From: Spongospora subterranea f. sp. subterranea
Taxonomy: Eukaryota; Endomyxa: Phytomyxea; Phytomyxea; Plasmodiophorida
Length of the DNA stretch: 30,171 nucleotides
Direction of reading: 5' to 3'
NCBI GenBank assembly: GCA_049724395.1
Contig: JAUGWO010000337.1
Location: forward strand, 1 to 30,171
Both the position numbers and the translations under genes were made by a program. Under the pieces are notes generated by a model that was not told the DNA's origin, ran no database searches, and was given only the letters and a program-made list of their open reading frames with translations. Below, one piece after another: positions 20,383 to 30,171 of this stretch (position 1 is its first letter; each line of letters begins with the position of its first letter).

Positions 20383-23150
20383 TTATTCGACAGCATCCGT
20401 GCGGACTTGATCGTAAGCCGTGGAAATTTTGGCGCCATTTTGTGCTTGCAAGGAGACGTCGTTACCGCAGTTAGATGGCGCTAACTCCAAGACCCTTGAA
20501 AAGACACTTTGTTCTGGCCCCCCGTCACTAATAAAAAAGTGCGCGCACAATATTTTGGGGGGGCCACGACAGGGCGCAAATTGAATCCAACATGCCCTCT
20601 CGAACGAATAGGTGACATCGTCCCTAGCTGGTTTCGACACCAAACGAACTTCTGGGTATTGATTGGTTTTTGTCAAGAAACCAGCGACCATCTTGGCGGT
20701 CTCGCAGCATTGCACCTTGATCTGCGTGTCGTTGATTTGCTCACGGGTGAAGTGGTATTTCACATCTATGTGCTTCGTCAGCGCATCCGTCGTGTGATTT
20801 TGGGACATCGCAATACACCCTTGATTGTCTTCGTTGACTACAGTTGGCCCATCGAAGGTAAAGCCTATTTAGTGGTAGAGCTGTCGTATCCACTTACAGA
20901 CCCGATTAGTGTCGTAAAGTGCCTGATATTCACCACTCACCGATGACGTCCCCTCCGAGTTATTTTTGCTACTTGGACTTCCAGGATATTGGCTCTCCAG
21001 CGTACATCAATACATATATCACGCCCAATCACTGTCAGAAAAAGCCTGAATACCTGAACAATTGACGTCGCGAGAGTCAGGGATCCCTACCGTCTTAACT
21101 CGAAAAGCACCATCTCTGGTATTGTATTCGAATAAAACCCATGGTGTTTATTGAGATTCTAGTAAACAAGTTTTATGTTGAGCCTGGTACTGTAGCACAG
21201 CCCCGGTACGGTGGTGATCAAGGTAGTGTCGTGCTCGTCGTTCACAAACTGTGTCACGGTCAGGGCGATCCATCAAGCTCCTAATGCCGCCAACACGAAA
21301 AAGTTACACGATAAAGGCAGATCATTCCTGGAGTCGAGATCAATGGAACGCTCGAAGAGCGCTTTCAGTGGCGGATGCAGCAGGCTAAGATCAAAAGACC
21401 TTTTAGGTACAAGACCACAAATCAAACAAGCGTCCCTAATTATTTATCTGTTTCCAACTGGATCATCTAATGGACAAAAACCAAAACAGTCAAATTACAA
21501 ACGCTTTATTGATTGTGGTCTTGTACCTAAAAGGTCTTTTGATCTTAGCCTGCTGCATCCGCCACTGGAAGTGCTCTTCGAGCCTTCCTTTGATCTCGAC
21601 TGCTGGACTGATCTCTACTCGTCTAGATTGATACCGAATCCAGTACTGGTTGAAGAAACATTCGAACCTCCAAACTGGTATTTTACCCGATTCGGAACAG
21701 GCGAGCTTATACATGTGCATCGCACGTAAAGTGGGTGGCAACGAAACACTACAAAACGGAGCTTTTGCATTTCATGGAATCCGTTCCAGAGCTGCAAGAT
21801 ATTACCAGTGAATCATATTACGTTGAACTGGAGCAAGATACTGCCGCAGAGGAGTTGGAGATTTATATGCCGTTTCAATCAAGAAAAATTGGAATATCAA
21901 GGTCGTAAACGCAGAGACCACGTCTTCGGTTCTGTATACTGTTCCTGCGGCTACTCAGGATGTTGAACTCGTACAATTGAAAGGGTACTATGGTTATATC
22001 CGAATGATGCCAGAATAGTCCAGCGATGTCGAATTCCCCGATCCAGCTATGTCAAATTCCCCGACTGATACGATAATAAAACCAGGTGTTCTATTCGAAT
22101 ACAGCACCATGGGGTTGTATTGGAAGTGGTGTTGTATTTGGATTTTGGCAGCAACTTCAATTTAGGGAAAGTCGAATACAACAACCTGGTGATATTTTCG
22201 GGTTACGACGGTAATGGTTGAGTACCATTCAACTATCGAAGGATCTGCTTTGTTGTCGTCCAGTGTTGCTTCCCTGGATATGAAGAAAAGTGACAGAGTG
22301 ATCCGACTGCCTGGGCGATATCGGCACGGGTGTTGATCGCAAGCCAAAATAAGAGTGATCCTATCAGGTCCTTGAACGGTACTGCTCTCACACATCTGTT
22401 TTTGTTCCTGGGTGGACCTTGGGCACATGCTCCTTAACAGATGTAGGTTGGGCTGGTGTGGAGTTGAACGCGTCTTGCACTCGGTCATGTTGAATCTGGC
22501 GAGAGTATCTTTCGTAAATGATTCTCGGTCGATAGCAATTGGGCCTGTGTCACCATCACGGGAGGAAAAGTGTGGGACTTCCAATGTCCGCTATTTCAAA
22601 TTCCGATGACAGCGAGCCAATCGTTGTTTCACAAATTGTCTTGCAGTTAAGCCATTAGTATATCATCATCGTGTATGGCAAGGATAGCCATTTTGTCGCC
22701 ATCAGAGAAGGTGTACACGCAAGGGATCCGCCTTCATCTGGACGAATTTCGAATTGTTGGTTAGAGAGTCGTGCAATCTTGTTCCAAACCCGACTGGCTT
22801 GCTTTGAGCCTTAAAGTGCTTTCACGAGTTTATACACCATATCATCCGTGCCAGGTTCAGACCCCTTCCCGTTGTTTCATATACATTTCCTCATCCATTA
22901 CTCCATTCAAGAAGGCGCCCACAATGTCAATCTGGCGAAAGTAAAGCTGATTTTGAGCGGCGACTGCAAGGACTGTTCAAAGGATTCCGCATGAGTAGCA
23001 GAAAAAAAATGTTTCGTTGTAGTCTCGGCCGGGTCTTGGTGAGAAGCCTTTCGCAACGAGACAACCTTTGAATAAATTTCGAAATCGTTCCATCAGGTCG
23101 AGGCTTCACAATACACACGAATGTACAATCAAATGCCTTTCGTCCTTCCG
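20383..23150 (-). mobile_element. Ty1/copia retroelement fossil, RT and RNase H parts
   Basis: Read on the minus strand, parts come in copia order. The RT start lies near 23118 (KPRPDGTISKF). RT active-site-like sequence is near 22660 (a DDD followed by ILMA). The RT end is near 22510 (LARFNMTECKTRSTP). RNase H lies at about 20730-20860 (EDNQGCIA, then TKHIDVKYHF). The stretch about 20950-22160 between RT and RNase H holds other sequence, including an inverted-repeat element (21332-21601). The copy is clearly broken, with several lesions and inserted DNA. LTRs were not found, so age is unknown beyond old. Confidence 0.8.
21332..21601. repeat. Foldback element with about 93-bp inverted arms
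   Basis: Arm 21332-21424 (AGTCGAGATCAATGGAACGC, then CGAAGAGCGCTTTCAGTGGC) is the inverse of 21509-21601, with a few mismatches and one small gap; the loop is about 84 bp. It lies between the RNase H and RT remains of the copia fossil, so it may have inserted there. Confidence 0.88.
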
Positions 23151-23880
23151 GCAGCTTGGATAGCTTGAATATACCAAACTTGTGAGACGTTTCTCGGTTC
23201 TGTGCGTGTAGCCAGAAATGACGCGAACGAAGCTCCAGATTCCAGAGCTATACGCCTTTTGGTTATTTTGGTAGCCAACGATGATTGCGAAACGCTGCTG
23301 ACTGACGTGCAACATTTACATGATATTGCTCGTATGTGATTCGTTTTCCGTTTTCACTGACATGCATCTGCCTGAACCAACCTAAACCCTACTTTTTGCA
23401 GCAAATCAGATTGAATCACTGCAACCATATACTTAAATACGTATCAATCCTGTAATATGGCGGGATGATCTGTCATCATTTGAAACGACAAAACAGGTAA
23501 TAGCTTTGGGAGTGCTATATTTAGTCCCATTCGGAATCGAGTCAATCAACAATCTCCGGAACTAGAACTCGGTTCAACAGATCAAAATCAATTAAATTAT
23601 ATGGAGACACAACATAAACCCGTACGTCAATGTCGCAGACATACATTCTCAACACTGCAATATTAATCTCTTCACTAAATTTTTCGAGTCCGTACACGCG
23701 TCATAAAGTCGCTAAATTCGAAGAACTTCTCCTGGCATTTCAGGCAAGACAGTCAGCTTTCAGATTCATTTATTGAACAGCTCGGATCCGTTTCATAAGG
23801 GTAAAACATGGTATTAGATCATGCAATGTCTTTTTGGCTCAATTGCTCAACACAACATTATCTGATCAATGAAAAAACGG
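23151..23880. other. No recognised gene
   Basis: A minus-strand frame at 23106-23315 is adjacent to the copia RT and may be more of the same fossil. The rest shows no coding frame, tRNA or repeat that I can support. Confidence 0.35.
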
Positions 23881-24457
23881 TGGAAGTGACCATCTGTTTC
23901 ACGCGTTGACACTATATCAGACAGAGACCGGGAAAGGATGCAGACTTAGAAGCCTCTTAGAATTAAGCTCCCGTGGACCATTCTTTAAGTTCGCTGCTAA
24001 TCTGACTTCCGCCGGAATAATCCTAGCAACTTTGTCTAATCAGTCAAAACGCAGTCATGTGGTTTCGAACAAACTAGTTATTTTCCTGGATTGCTGAGTG
24101 CAATACACCACAGGATGTAAATGATGTCTCGCAAACCAATTATGTCTTTCAAATCGCTGTTGAGGAGCTGTTCGGATATGGTAGCTGTGCCATCCCAACA
24201 GCGACTCGAACAAGCAGATGTTTTACTTCTTCTGATGTTTTGCACTTAGCAATCCAGGAAAACATATTATCCTAGTTTGTTCGAAACCACATGACTGCGT
24301 TTTGACTGATTAGACAAAATTGCTAGGATTATTCCGGCGGAAGTCAGATTAGCAGCGAACTTAAAGAATGGTCCACGGGAGCTTAATTCTAAGAGGCTTC
24401 TAAGTTTGCATCCTTTCCCGGTCTCTGTCTCATATAGTGTCAACGCGTGAACTTCCA
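23881..24457. repeat. Foldback element with 179-bp near-perfect inverted arms
   Basis: Arm 23899-24077 (from TCACGCGTTGACACTATATC) is the inverse of 24272-24450 with only a handful of differences. A second inner pair, TCCTGGATTGCTGAGTGCA (24086-24104) and its inverse (24241-24259, one mismatch), and an outer pair TGGAAGT/ACTTCCA (23881-23887, 24451-24457) extend the symmetry. The loop of about 136 bp inside the inner pair has no gene. The high arm identity suggests this is the youngest of the three foldback elements, or that its arms are kept alike by gene conversion. Confidence 0.92.
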
Positions 24458-25159
24458 CTGGAGGCTTGATGGTTTTGCCCTATCGCAATACGACGCAATA
24501 CGCGTATTTGATAGGATTACAGTACCATTTTCCCAAGGATTTGGCGCACTTGTTTTTCCAGATGGCCTTTGTTTTAACAGTGACCATAACCATTATCTCA
24601 TCTGCCTTACTTTAGTGCAGTCACAAATCGGTTTTGTCACTTGTTTTTTTAATTTGAACATGGAACAAGTTTCAAAACGCTCAGGTCTGCTGTACTGAAT
24701 GTCGATGTTTTAATCATCATCAAGTGTGTGGGTCCTTTACCCTGTACTCAATAAACGTGAATCTTAACTTTCAACGTGAATCCTGAGGCTGTCCAGTACA
24801 GGGATTTCAATCTTCTCAACAACATCACATACAATGACGCAGCTGAGTGCGCTCGGAGATATCTTAGGTGCATAGAAGGCGCTTTGGACGGTTTCGATCC
24901 AGGCAATCTAGGGGGTCTCTCAGCCATTGTAAGTAAGATCATTAGAACCTTATCAAAGACAAAATGGACCAGTATGCCTCACTGCTTTCAAGTACTGCGA
25001 CTCTGGTGACTGACTTTCCTGATCATTCGTCGACAAAGCCAGGATCTGGCTGGAAAATCGTCGAAATAAGCAAATTTTGCTACCGTATTTTGACGGTTTC
25101 AATGTGGTCGAATCGAACCCGACAACGTCATGAAAAATCCTTTTCGATCAGGAAATTTT
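24458..25159 (+). other. Unassigned stretch with a weak coding-like frame
   Basis: A plus-strand frame from about 24776 reads VQYRDFNLLNNITYNDAAEC and on to GFDPGNLGGLSAI. A second frame from 24964 (MDQYASLLSSTATLVTDFPD) runs to 25167 and overlaps the end of the ankyrin gene on the other strand. Both look more protein-like than random, but I see no domain and no convincing intron joining them; the only GT..AG pair between them is about 30 bp apart. It may be a gene remnant. Confidence 0.25.
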
Positions 25160-28100
25160 TCAATTGATGTTACGAGTGTATAGATAAATAAGATTCCCCA
25201 ATTCCACCATCAGCACCGAGGGACCTTCTTTGCTGCGTTTGAGGAATGGTTTCAGCCTCCTACTCTCCATCTCGAGCGGGTCGATAGAACGTCATATAGG
25301 TCAACCCTTTGATGATGTCAGATTAGCACATGTTGGGGTTGACCAGGCGCAGATTTGACCAACCGCTGGGTCAAAATCGCCCAATCGAGAGCAGTTTCAC
25401 CATCATGATTTTTGAGTTTGATTATTGTTGGACACGCCAAACCGAATAATTGACAAATTTTCCTGAGATATTAATTCAGCGGTTTTGGTGTTTTGGAAAA
25501 ATGTTTTGACAATGACCTGCCAAAAGGAATCAAGGATCCACCCAATCTCCCATAACGTTCCTTCATCTCATTTTGCCAAACAAGCAGGAACGGCGCCGCC
25601 TCAATTATATCGATAATGATCTGCATACTTCTGTGAGATCTTAATCAGATATACTTGACTATATACACAGTATTGCAGTCTACAGGTTACGATGTATCGC
25701 CATGTGCAGTGCTGTATTCCCATTAAGATCAGGAATAACGGGATTGGCGCCTCTCTTCAACAAATACTTGACCACAGCCTCCCTAAACGATTGACTTTCT
25801 TGAGATGCTGATCAGTGTCAAATACAAATCCCGACCAACCGACGACAACTTGATAGCCCTATGAAGAAATGTTGCCCCATCATTGCCTGGGTGGTTGACG
25901 TCAAAATTTTTAATCATTGATATGATGATATCGTCTGTCCTGTTGGCACATCAGTAGGAATTTCGATATATTGTGGTATTTAAGCGACATACAATTCAGT
26001 TGGCATATGGGTGTGCAATGGCGTGTTCCCATCAATATCTGCTATATTAGGATCGGCACCTCTCTCCATAAGATTCTGGACAATATCAAAACTGGAACAC
26101 AAACCCCATTATAGATGGAGTCAGCATAGCCAAGCAATACAATGACCAACCGTGCAACCAAAACTGCCAGAAAGAGAGCAGTTTGCCCATGTCGGTTTCT
26201 GACATAGACTATTTCCGAAATTGCCTGACTGTTGGCATCTCGGTCCCTGTGACATCAGATAAGCGGCTTCAATGATCTCGACCAACCCATCAACAAAAAA
26301 ACAGGCCATCATGAACAAACGTTGGACTAGAACACCCAGGGAGATCCGTCATCCCGTTATGGTTCATATTATCGACTGTTGTTGTCCTCGCCGCCTCAAT
26401 TAATTATTTTGATAATGATCGGCCCACTTCTATGAGATCGCCATCACGTATTTGGATATATTGACAGATTAAAGCAGTCTACAGATTATGATGTATCGCC
26501 AGGTGCAGTGCTGTATTCCCATGAATATCAGCGATGATGGGATTGGCACCGAGATTCAACAGTTTCTTGACCAGAACTTCTCTATAACATCAATTTGATT
26601 GAGATGCTGATCAGTGTCAAATACAAACCCCGACCAACCGACGACACTCAATAGACCTATGAAGAAGTGTTGCCCGGTCATTGCTTTCGTGGTTGACATT
26701 AAGGTTTTCAATCATTGATATGATGATTTCGTCTGTCCTGTTAAGCACATCATTAGGTATTTCAATATATGTTGGTATTTGGGCGATATACAATTCAGTC
26801 GGCATATGGGTGTGCAATGGTGTGTTCCCATCAATATCTGCTATATTAAGATCGGCACCTCTCTCCACAAGAATCTGGACAATATCAAAACTGGAAATAC
26901 AAAAACTCCTTATTCAAGATGTGATCAGAATCAGAATGTAATTTTTACCAACCGTGCAAGTGTAACGGCCAGAAACAGAGCAGTTTCCCATTTTTGGTTT
27001 CTGAAATTTATTATTTTTGACGTCGCATGACGGTTGACATCTCGGTCCCTGTGAGATCAAATCAGCGACTTCAATGATTTCGACACACTCATCAACAATA
27101 TACAGGTGATCATGAACTAACTCTCCATTCGAACACAATGAGGGATCCGTCATCCCGTCTGGACCCAAAATATCGGCCGTTCTTGACGTAGCCGCCTCAA
27201 GTATAATCCTAATGGTTTCTCCACTTCTATGAGTTTAATTTGAAATCTTTGATAAGTATAACAAGATTGAAGCTGTGTACAGATTATGCTCTATTGCCAG
27301 GTGCAGTGCTGTATTCCCATTAAAATCAGCAATAATGGGATTGGCACCGAGATTCAACAGCTTTTTGACCAGAACTTCCCTATAACATCAGTTTGATTGA
27401 GGGGCTGATCAGTATCCAATATGAATTAGGACCAACCGACGACATTTAATAACACAATGGAAAAGAGTTGAGCCATCATTGTACCGGTGATTGACATCAA
27501 TATTTTGTATCATTGACAGAATAGAATCGTCTGTTCTGAGAGAACATCAGTAAATATTGGAATGTTTGGCGAGATCTGTGTAACTCACAGGTTATTTAGA
27601 AAAGTGTGCAATTTTGTATTCCTAACAGAATCCGCTATTGTGGGATCGGCACCGTTCTCCAACAAAATTTGGACGATATCAACACTGGGGATACGAGACC
27701 TTAGTATTGAACTCGCTGATCAGAGCCAGACAGAGGATTTGACCAACCGGTCAAAACGAACTGCTAAAGAGAAAGCAGATTCCCCCTGATGGTTCCTGGA
27801 ATTGTATATAGCGTCGCATGAGAGAGTGAATATTTTAAAGATGACATCTGGGTCTCTGTGATATCAAATCAGGCTTCTTCAATGTGAAAGACCGATATAT
27901 GAGCGATATACAGGCGACCAAGCAATTGTTGAATAAGACATGTATAGAATCGTGATGTCATCGGATTCTTCTGGAGCACAAGGTGGATTGGTTTTGGCCT
28001 CGCCGCTTTAATTATACCAATGATGATCTGTTCACTTCTGTAAAAATATTGAATAAGCTATTTCGATAAATCAACAGTTGAAATGTTCATAATACAGTCC

Positions 28101-30084
28101 TTGCTCTATTGCCAGGTGAAGTGCTGAATTCCCATTCCAATCAGGAATGATAGGAGCGGCGCCTCTTTTCAACAGATGTTTAACCAAAACTTCCCTAAAT
28201 TATCAGTTTTATTATGGCGTTGATCAATGTCCGACACTAGTTACAAACAACCGTTTATGAATAATTGCATATCGGAGAAGAGGGTTTCCGAACCTGTTCA
28301 CGTGGTTGACAGCAATATTCTCGATCATCAAAATGATCATCTCGTCTGTCCTGTGAGCACATTAGTAAATGTTTGAATATTTAGTGAGATTTGGGCGACA
28401 GACATGTCATATGGCAAATGATTGTGCAATGGTGAGTCCCCATAGTTATCCAATATACAGGGATCTGCACCATTAAGAAAAAGAATGTTGGCGATATTAC
28501 CACTGAAGATACACAGACTCCATCATTGATGTGGGTGATTAGAACAGGACAGTAAATTTGGTAAACCGATTAAGATGAACTGCTATCCAGAAAGCGGTAT
28601 GCCCATTATGGTTCCTGAGGTTCAATAATTCTGGCTCCGCTTCACCGATGGCATTTCGGTCCCTGTGAGAGGTCAACGACTTCAATGATTTCAACACACC
28701 TATTAAGAATATACAGGTCATCATGATCAATTGTTCCACTCGAACACCCAGAAGGATCCGTCATCTCGTTATGGCCCAGAATATCAACAGCTTTCGCCCT
28801 CGCCGCTTTAATTATATCAATGATGATCTCATCACTTCTGTGAGTTCTCAATCAGACGAGTTGCAATTTCCACACTTTTTTTGCAGTCTACAGTTGTTCT
28901 TTTATCGCCAGGTGCAGTGCTGAATTGCCAGCATTATCTGTTATTGTGGGATCGGCACCGAAATTCAACAAAATTCGGGAGATCTCCTCACTGAAACTCA
29001 TTATTGACGGGCGCTAACCAGACCCACACAGTAAATTGACCAACTAGCGATGATACACTGCAAGTGAGAGAGCAGTGTGCCCCATATTGTTCCTGAGTTT
29101 GAGTAGTTCTAAAGTCGAATCTTGTATGGCATCTTCGTCACTATGGGTTCATTCAGCGACATGATTTTTATCGACATCCAGATTTACACATACATGCCAT
29201 TATGAATCAGTTGTCCACTCAAACACAAAGGTTCCGTCATCCCACTATGACCCACAACATGGATTGACTGTGCCTTCGCCTCAATTATATCAATAATGAT
29301 CTGTACACTTCGGTGATATCTCAATCAGATGAGTTCCAAATTCCACAGACTATAACAGTCTACAGGTTTCGTTGTATCGCCAGGTGCAATGCTGTATTGC
29401 CCGCACAATCAACGATACTGGGATTGGCTCCTCCATTCAAAAGAGTCTTGATCACCACTCCCCTAAAACGATCAGTAGCAATTATTAACAGCAGATCTTT
29501 CTAAAACCCTATTTACGACCAACCGATCACATTTCACTGCAAAATGGAGAGGAGTTTTATCAAATTTGTTTTGGCGATCAAGAGCTTGTGGGTTTGTCAT
29601 TTTAATTTGTTCCAAGAGCGTAACGACGGCGATGTTTCTATTGAGGTGTCAGATAAGGGGAAATGACATATCATATGGGATATATTACAGGCCCTGACCA
29701 GCGGCGATGTGCAACGGAGTATTCCCGAATTTATCTTGTGTGAATATGTCGGCGCCTCTATCTATCAAAATAGTGGCGACATTTTCTCTATTGTAATGAC
29801 ATCAAAGAGGAATTAGAAGCCATTGTCAAGTGGAATTACCGGCAGTAGAGAAGTGCTAAATCAAGAACGGTGATCTTGTAAATGATGTATGCCTCGTCCC
29901 AATACTGATTCCGACCAATTCCACGTCCAACATAATAGGGAACAACTGCACTCGGGTTAAATATCGTGGCCAATCGCTCAGCAGATTCATCTCTAAATAA
30001 TTCGATTAGTAGTACTGTATTGTCCAACATCAGACTATAGCGACCCGTTTTCAATTGCCTCATTAAGGGCGGGTTTGGACCCAT
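25160..30084 (-). CDS. Multi-exon ankyrin-repeat protein, tandemly expanded
   Basis: About 30 exons on the minus strand: 30084-29840, 29787-29689, 29637-29524, 29462-29364, 29307-29188, 29140-29045, 28990-28892, 28837-28700, 28662-28567, 28502-28404, 28350-28252, 28194-28096, 28037-27893, 27855-27748, 27684-27589, 27535-27437, 27379-27281, 27226-27089, 27048-26953, 26890-26792, 26737-26639, 26581-26483, 26429-26287, 26246-26151, 26091-25993, 25939-25840, 25782-25684, 25630-25517, 25462-25364 and 25259-25160. All introns are phase 2. Typical repeats are LLNLGANPIIADIHGNTALH, VERGADLNIADIDGNTPLH and ILIDRGADIFTQDKFGNTPL. A 46-residue non-ankyrin exon with MTDPSxCSSG recurs between them. About 1,110 residues in all. 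Ankyrin stacks bind protein partners; the partner is unknown and no other domain is seen. The start is uncertain: ATG at 30084 follows a stop directly, but exons may lie beyond the window. Exons 28037-27893, 26429-26287 and 25939-25840 have lengths that break the frame, so this copy may be decaying. Confidence 0.75.
25684..26482 (-). repeat. Ankyrin exon block, copy 4 (799 bp)
   Basis: Linker 26429-26287, c 26246-26151, d 26091-25993, e 25939-25840, a 25782-25684. The linker carries an extra AATT after AAAATAATT and an extra base in a T run (143 instead of 138 bp). Exon e has one extra T (100 bp). Exons c, d and a are intact. Exon d is nearly identical to d of copy 3, which points to recent duplication. 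Confidence 0.85.
26483..27280 (-). repeat. Ankyrin exon block, copy 3 (798 bp)
   Basis: Linker 27226-27089, c 27048-26953, d 26890-26792, e 26737-26639, a 26581-26483, with lengths 138, 96, 99, 99 and 99 bp. All are open and in phase: the best-preserved copy together with copy 1. Confidence 0.9.
27281..28095 (-). repeat. Ankyrin exon block, copy 2 (815 bp)
   Basis: Same order of exons: linker 28037-27893, c 27855-27748, d 27684-27589, e 27535-27437, a 27379-27281. The linker has diverged after KPIHLVLQKN and its length (145 bp) is one base out of phase. The other four are open. Exon c is longer than usual (108 bp) and d shorter (96 bp). Confidence 0.85.
28096..28891 (-). repeat. Ankyrin exon block, copy 1 (796 bp)
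   Basis: Complete five-exon block: linker (28837-28700), ankyrin c (28662-28567), d (28502-28404), e (28350-28252) and a (28194-28096), with introns of 54, 37, 64, 53 and 57 bp. All five exons are open in phase. The linker reads SDEIIIDIIKAARAKAVDIL, and a ends NGNSALHLAIEQGL. Confidence 0.9.
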
Positions 30085-30171
30085 TCAATGGTTGAAAGAG
30101 GAATCCGGCGCCAAAAATCAATAATAACGGATTAAATACCATCGGTACAATCAGTAAAACAAAGGATCATC
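30085..30171. other. Upstream edge of the ankyrin gene
   Basis: On the minus strand the bases before ATG 30084 include an in-frame TGA directly upstream. A different frame here reads GSKPALNEAIENG, which has the look of an ankyrin helix, so an upstream exon crossing the window edge is possible but cannot be shown. Confidence 0.3.

Noticed and set aside
24891-24912. GGTTTCGATCCAGGC-like tRNA B box
   Set aside because: No A box, anticodon stem or acceptor stem is found around it.
25160-30084. CRISPR-like array, because of the regular 800-bp spacing
   Set aside because: The repeated units are exons and introns of an ankyrin gene, far too long for CRISPR repeats, and the genome is eukaryotic.

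Overview
This is a window from a nuclear genome of a eukaryote. Its genes are cut by many short spliceosomal introns (GT..AG, often 37-130 bp) and lie among decayed transposons. The mix suggests an early-diverging fungus or another fungus-like protist: a seven-helix receptor fused to an RGS domain, a DHX40-type DEAH helicase, a membrane RING-H2 protein, Ty3 elements with a chromodomain, Ty1/copia, MULE and hAT elements. I cannot fix the taxon from sequence alone. All gene models below were assembled by hand from reading frame, splice sites and intron phase.

Layout. 1-5.7 kb is a nest of transposons: Ty3-type retroelement remains (minus-strand chromodomain and pol tail on the left, a plus-strand integrase-like piece on the right) are split by a hAT element (1299-5279, 8-bp target duplication with one mismatch), and that hAT is split by a MULE (about 1618-3842) with about 75-bp inverted ends. 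5.9-9.9 kb (minus) holds a 16-exon DHX40-like helicase with all main motifs. Its first codons lie in the outermost unit of a 13-copy satellite (92/103-bp units, 9847-11072). 11.4-11.9 kb (minus) holds a small two-exon gene I do not recognise, divergent from the receptor-RGS gene (plus, 12032-13696). 14.7-17.3 kb (plus) holds a secreted or endomembrane single-pass protein ending in a RING-H2 domain.

17.3-25.1 kb is a repeat graveyard: Ty1/copia fossils on the minus strand (a gag-like piece at 18.3-18.7 kb, RT/RNase H remains at 20.4-23.1 kb) and three long inverted-repeat (foldback) elements at 19.2-19.8, 21.3-21.6 and 23.9-24.5 kb, each able to form a long hairpin.

25.16-30.08 kb (minus) is the most striking part. 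It is one ankyrin-repeat gene of about 30 small exons. Nearly every ankyrin repeat is its own exon of 96-99 bp, and all introns are phase 2. A five-exon block (about 800 bp of DNA, about 177 residues) is present in four near-complete tandem copies plus shortened copies at both ends. Because each exon starts and stops in the same phase, whole exons or blocks can be gained or lost without breaking the frame. Three of the 30 exons as read here do break it, so the gene is either starting to decay or carries sequence errors. I found no tRNA, rRNA or CRISPR array.
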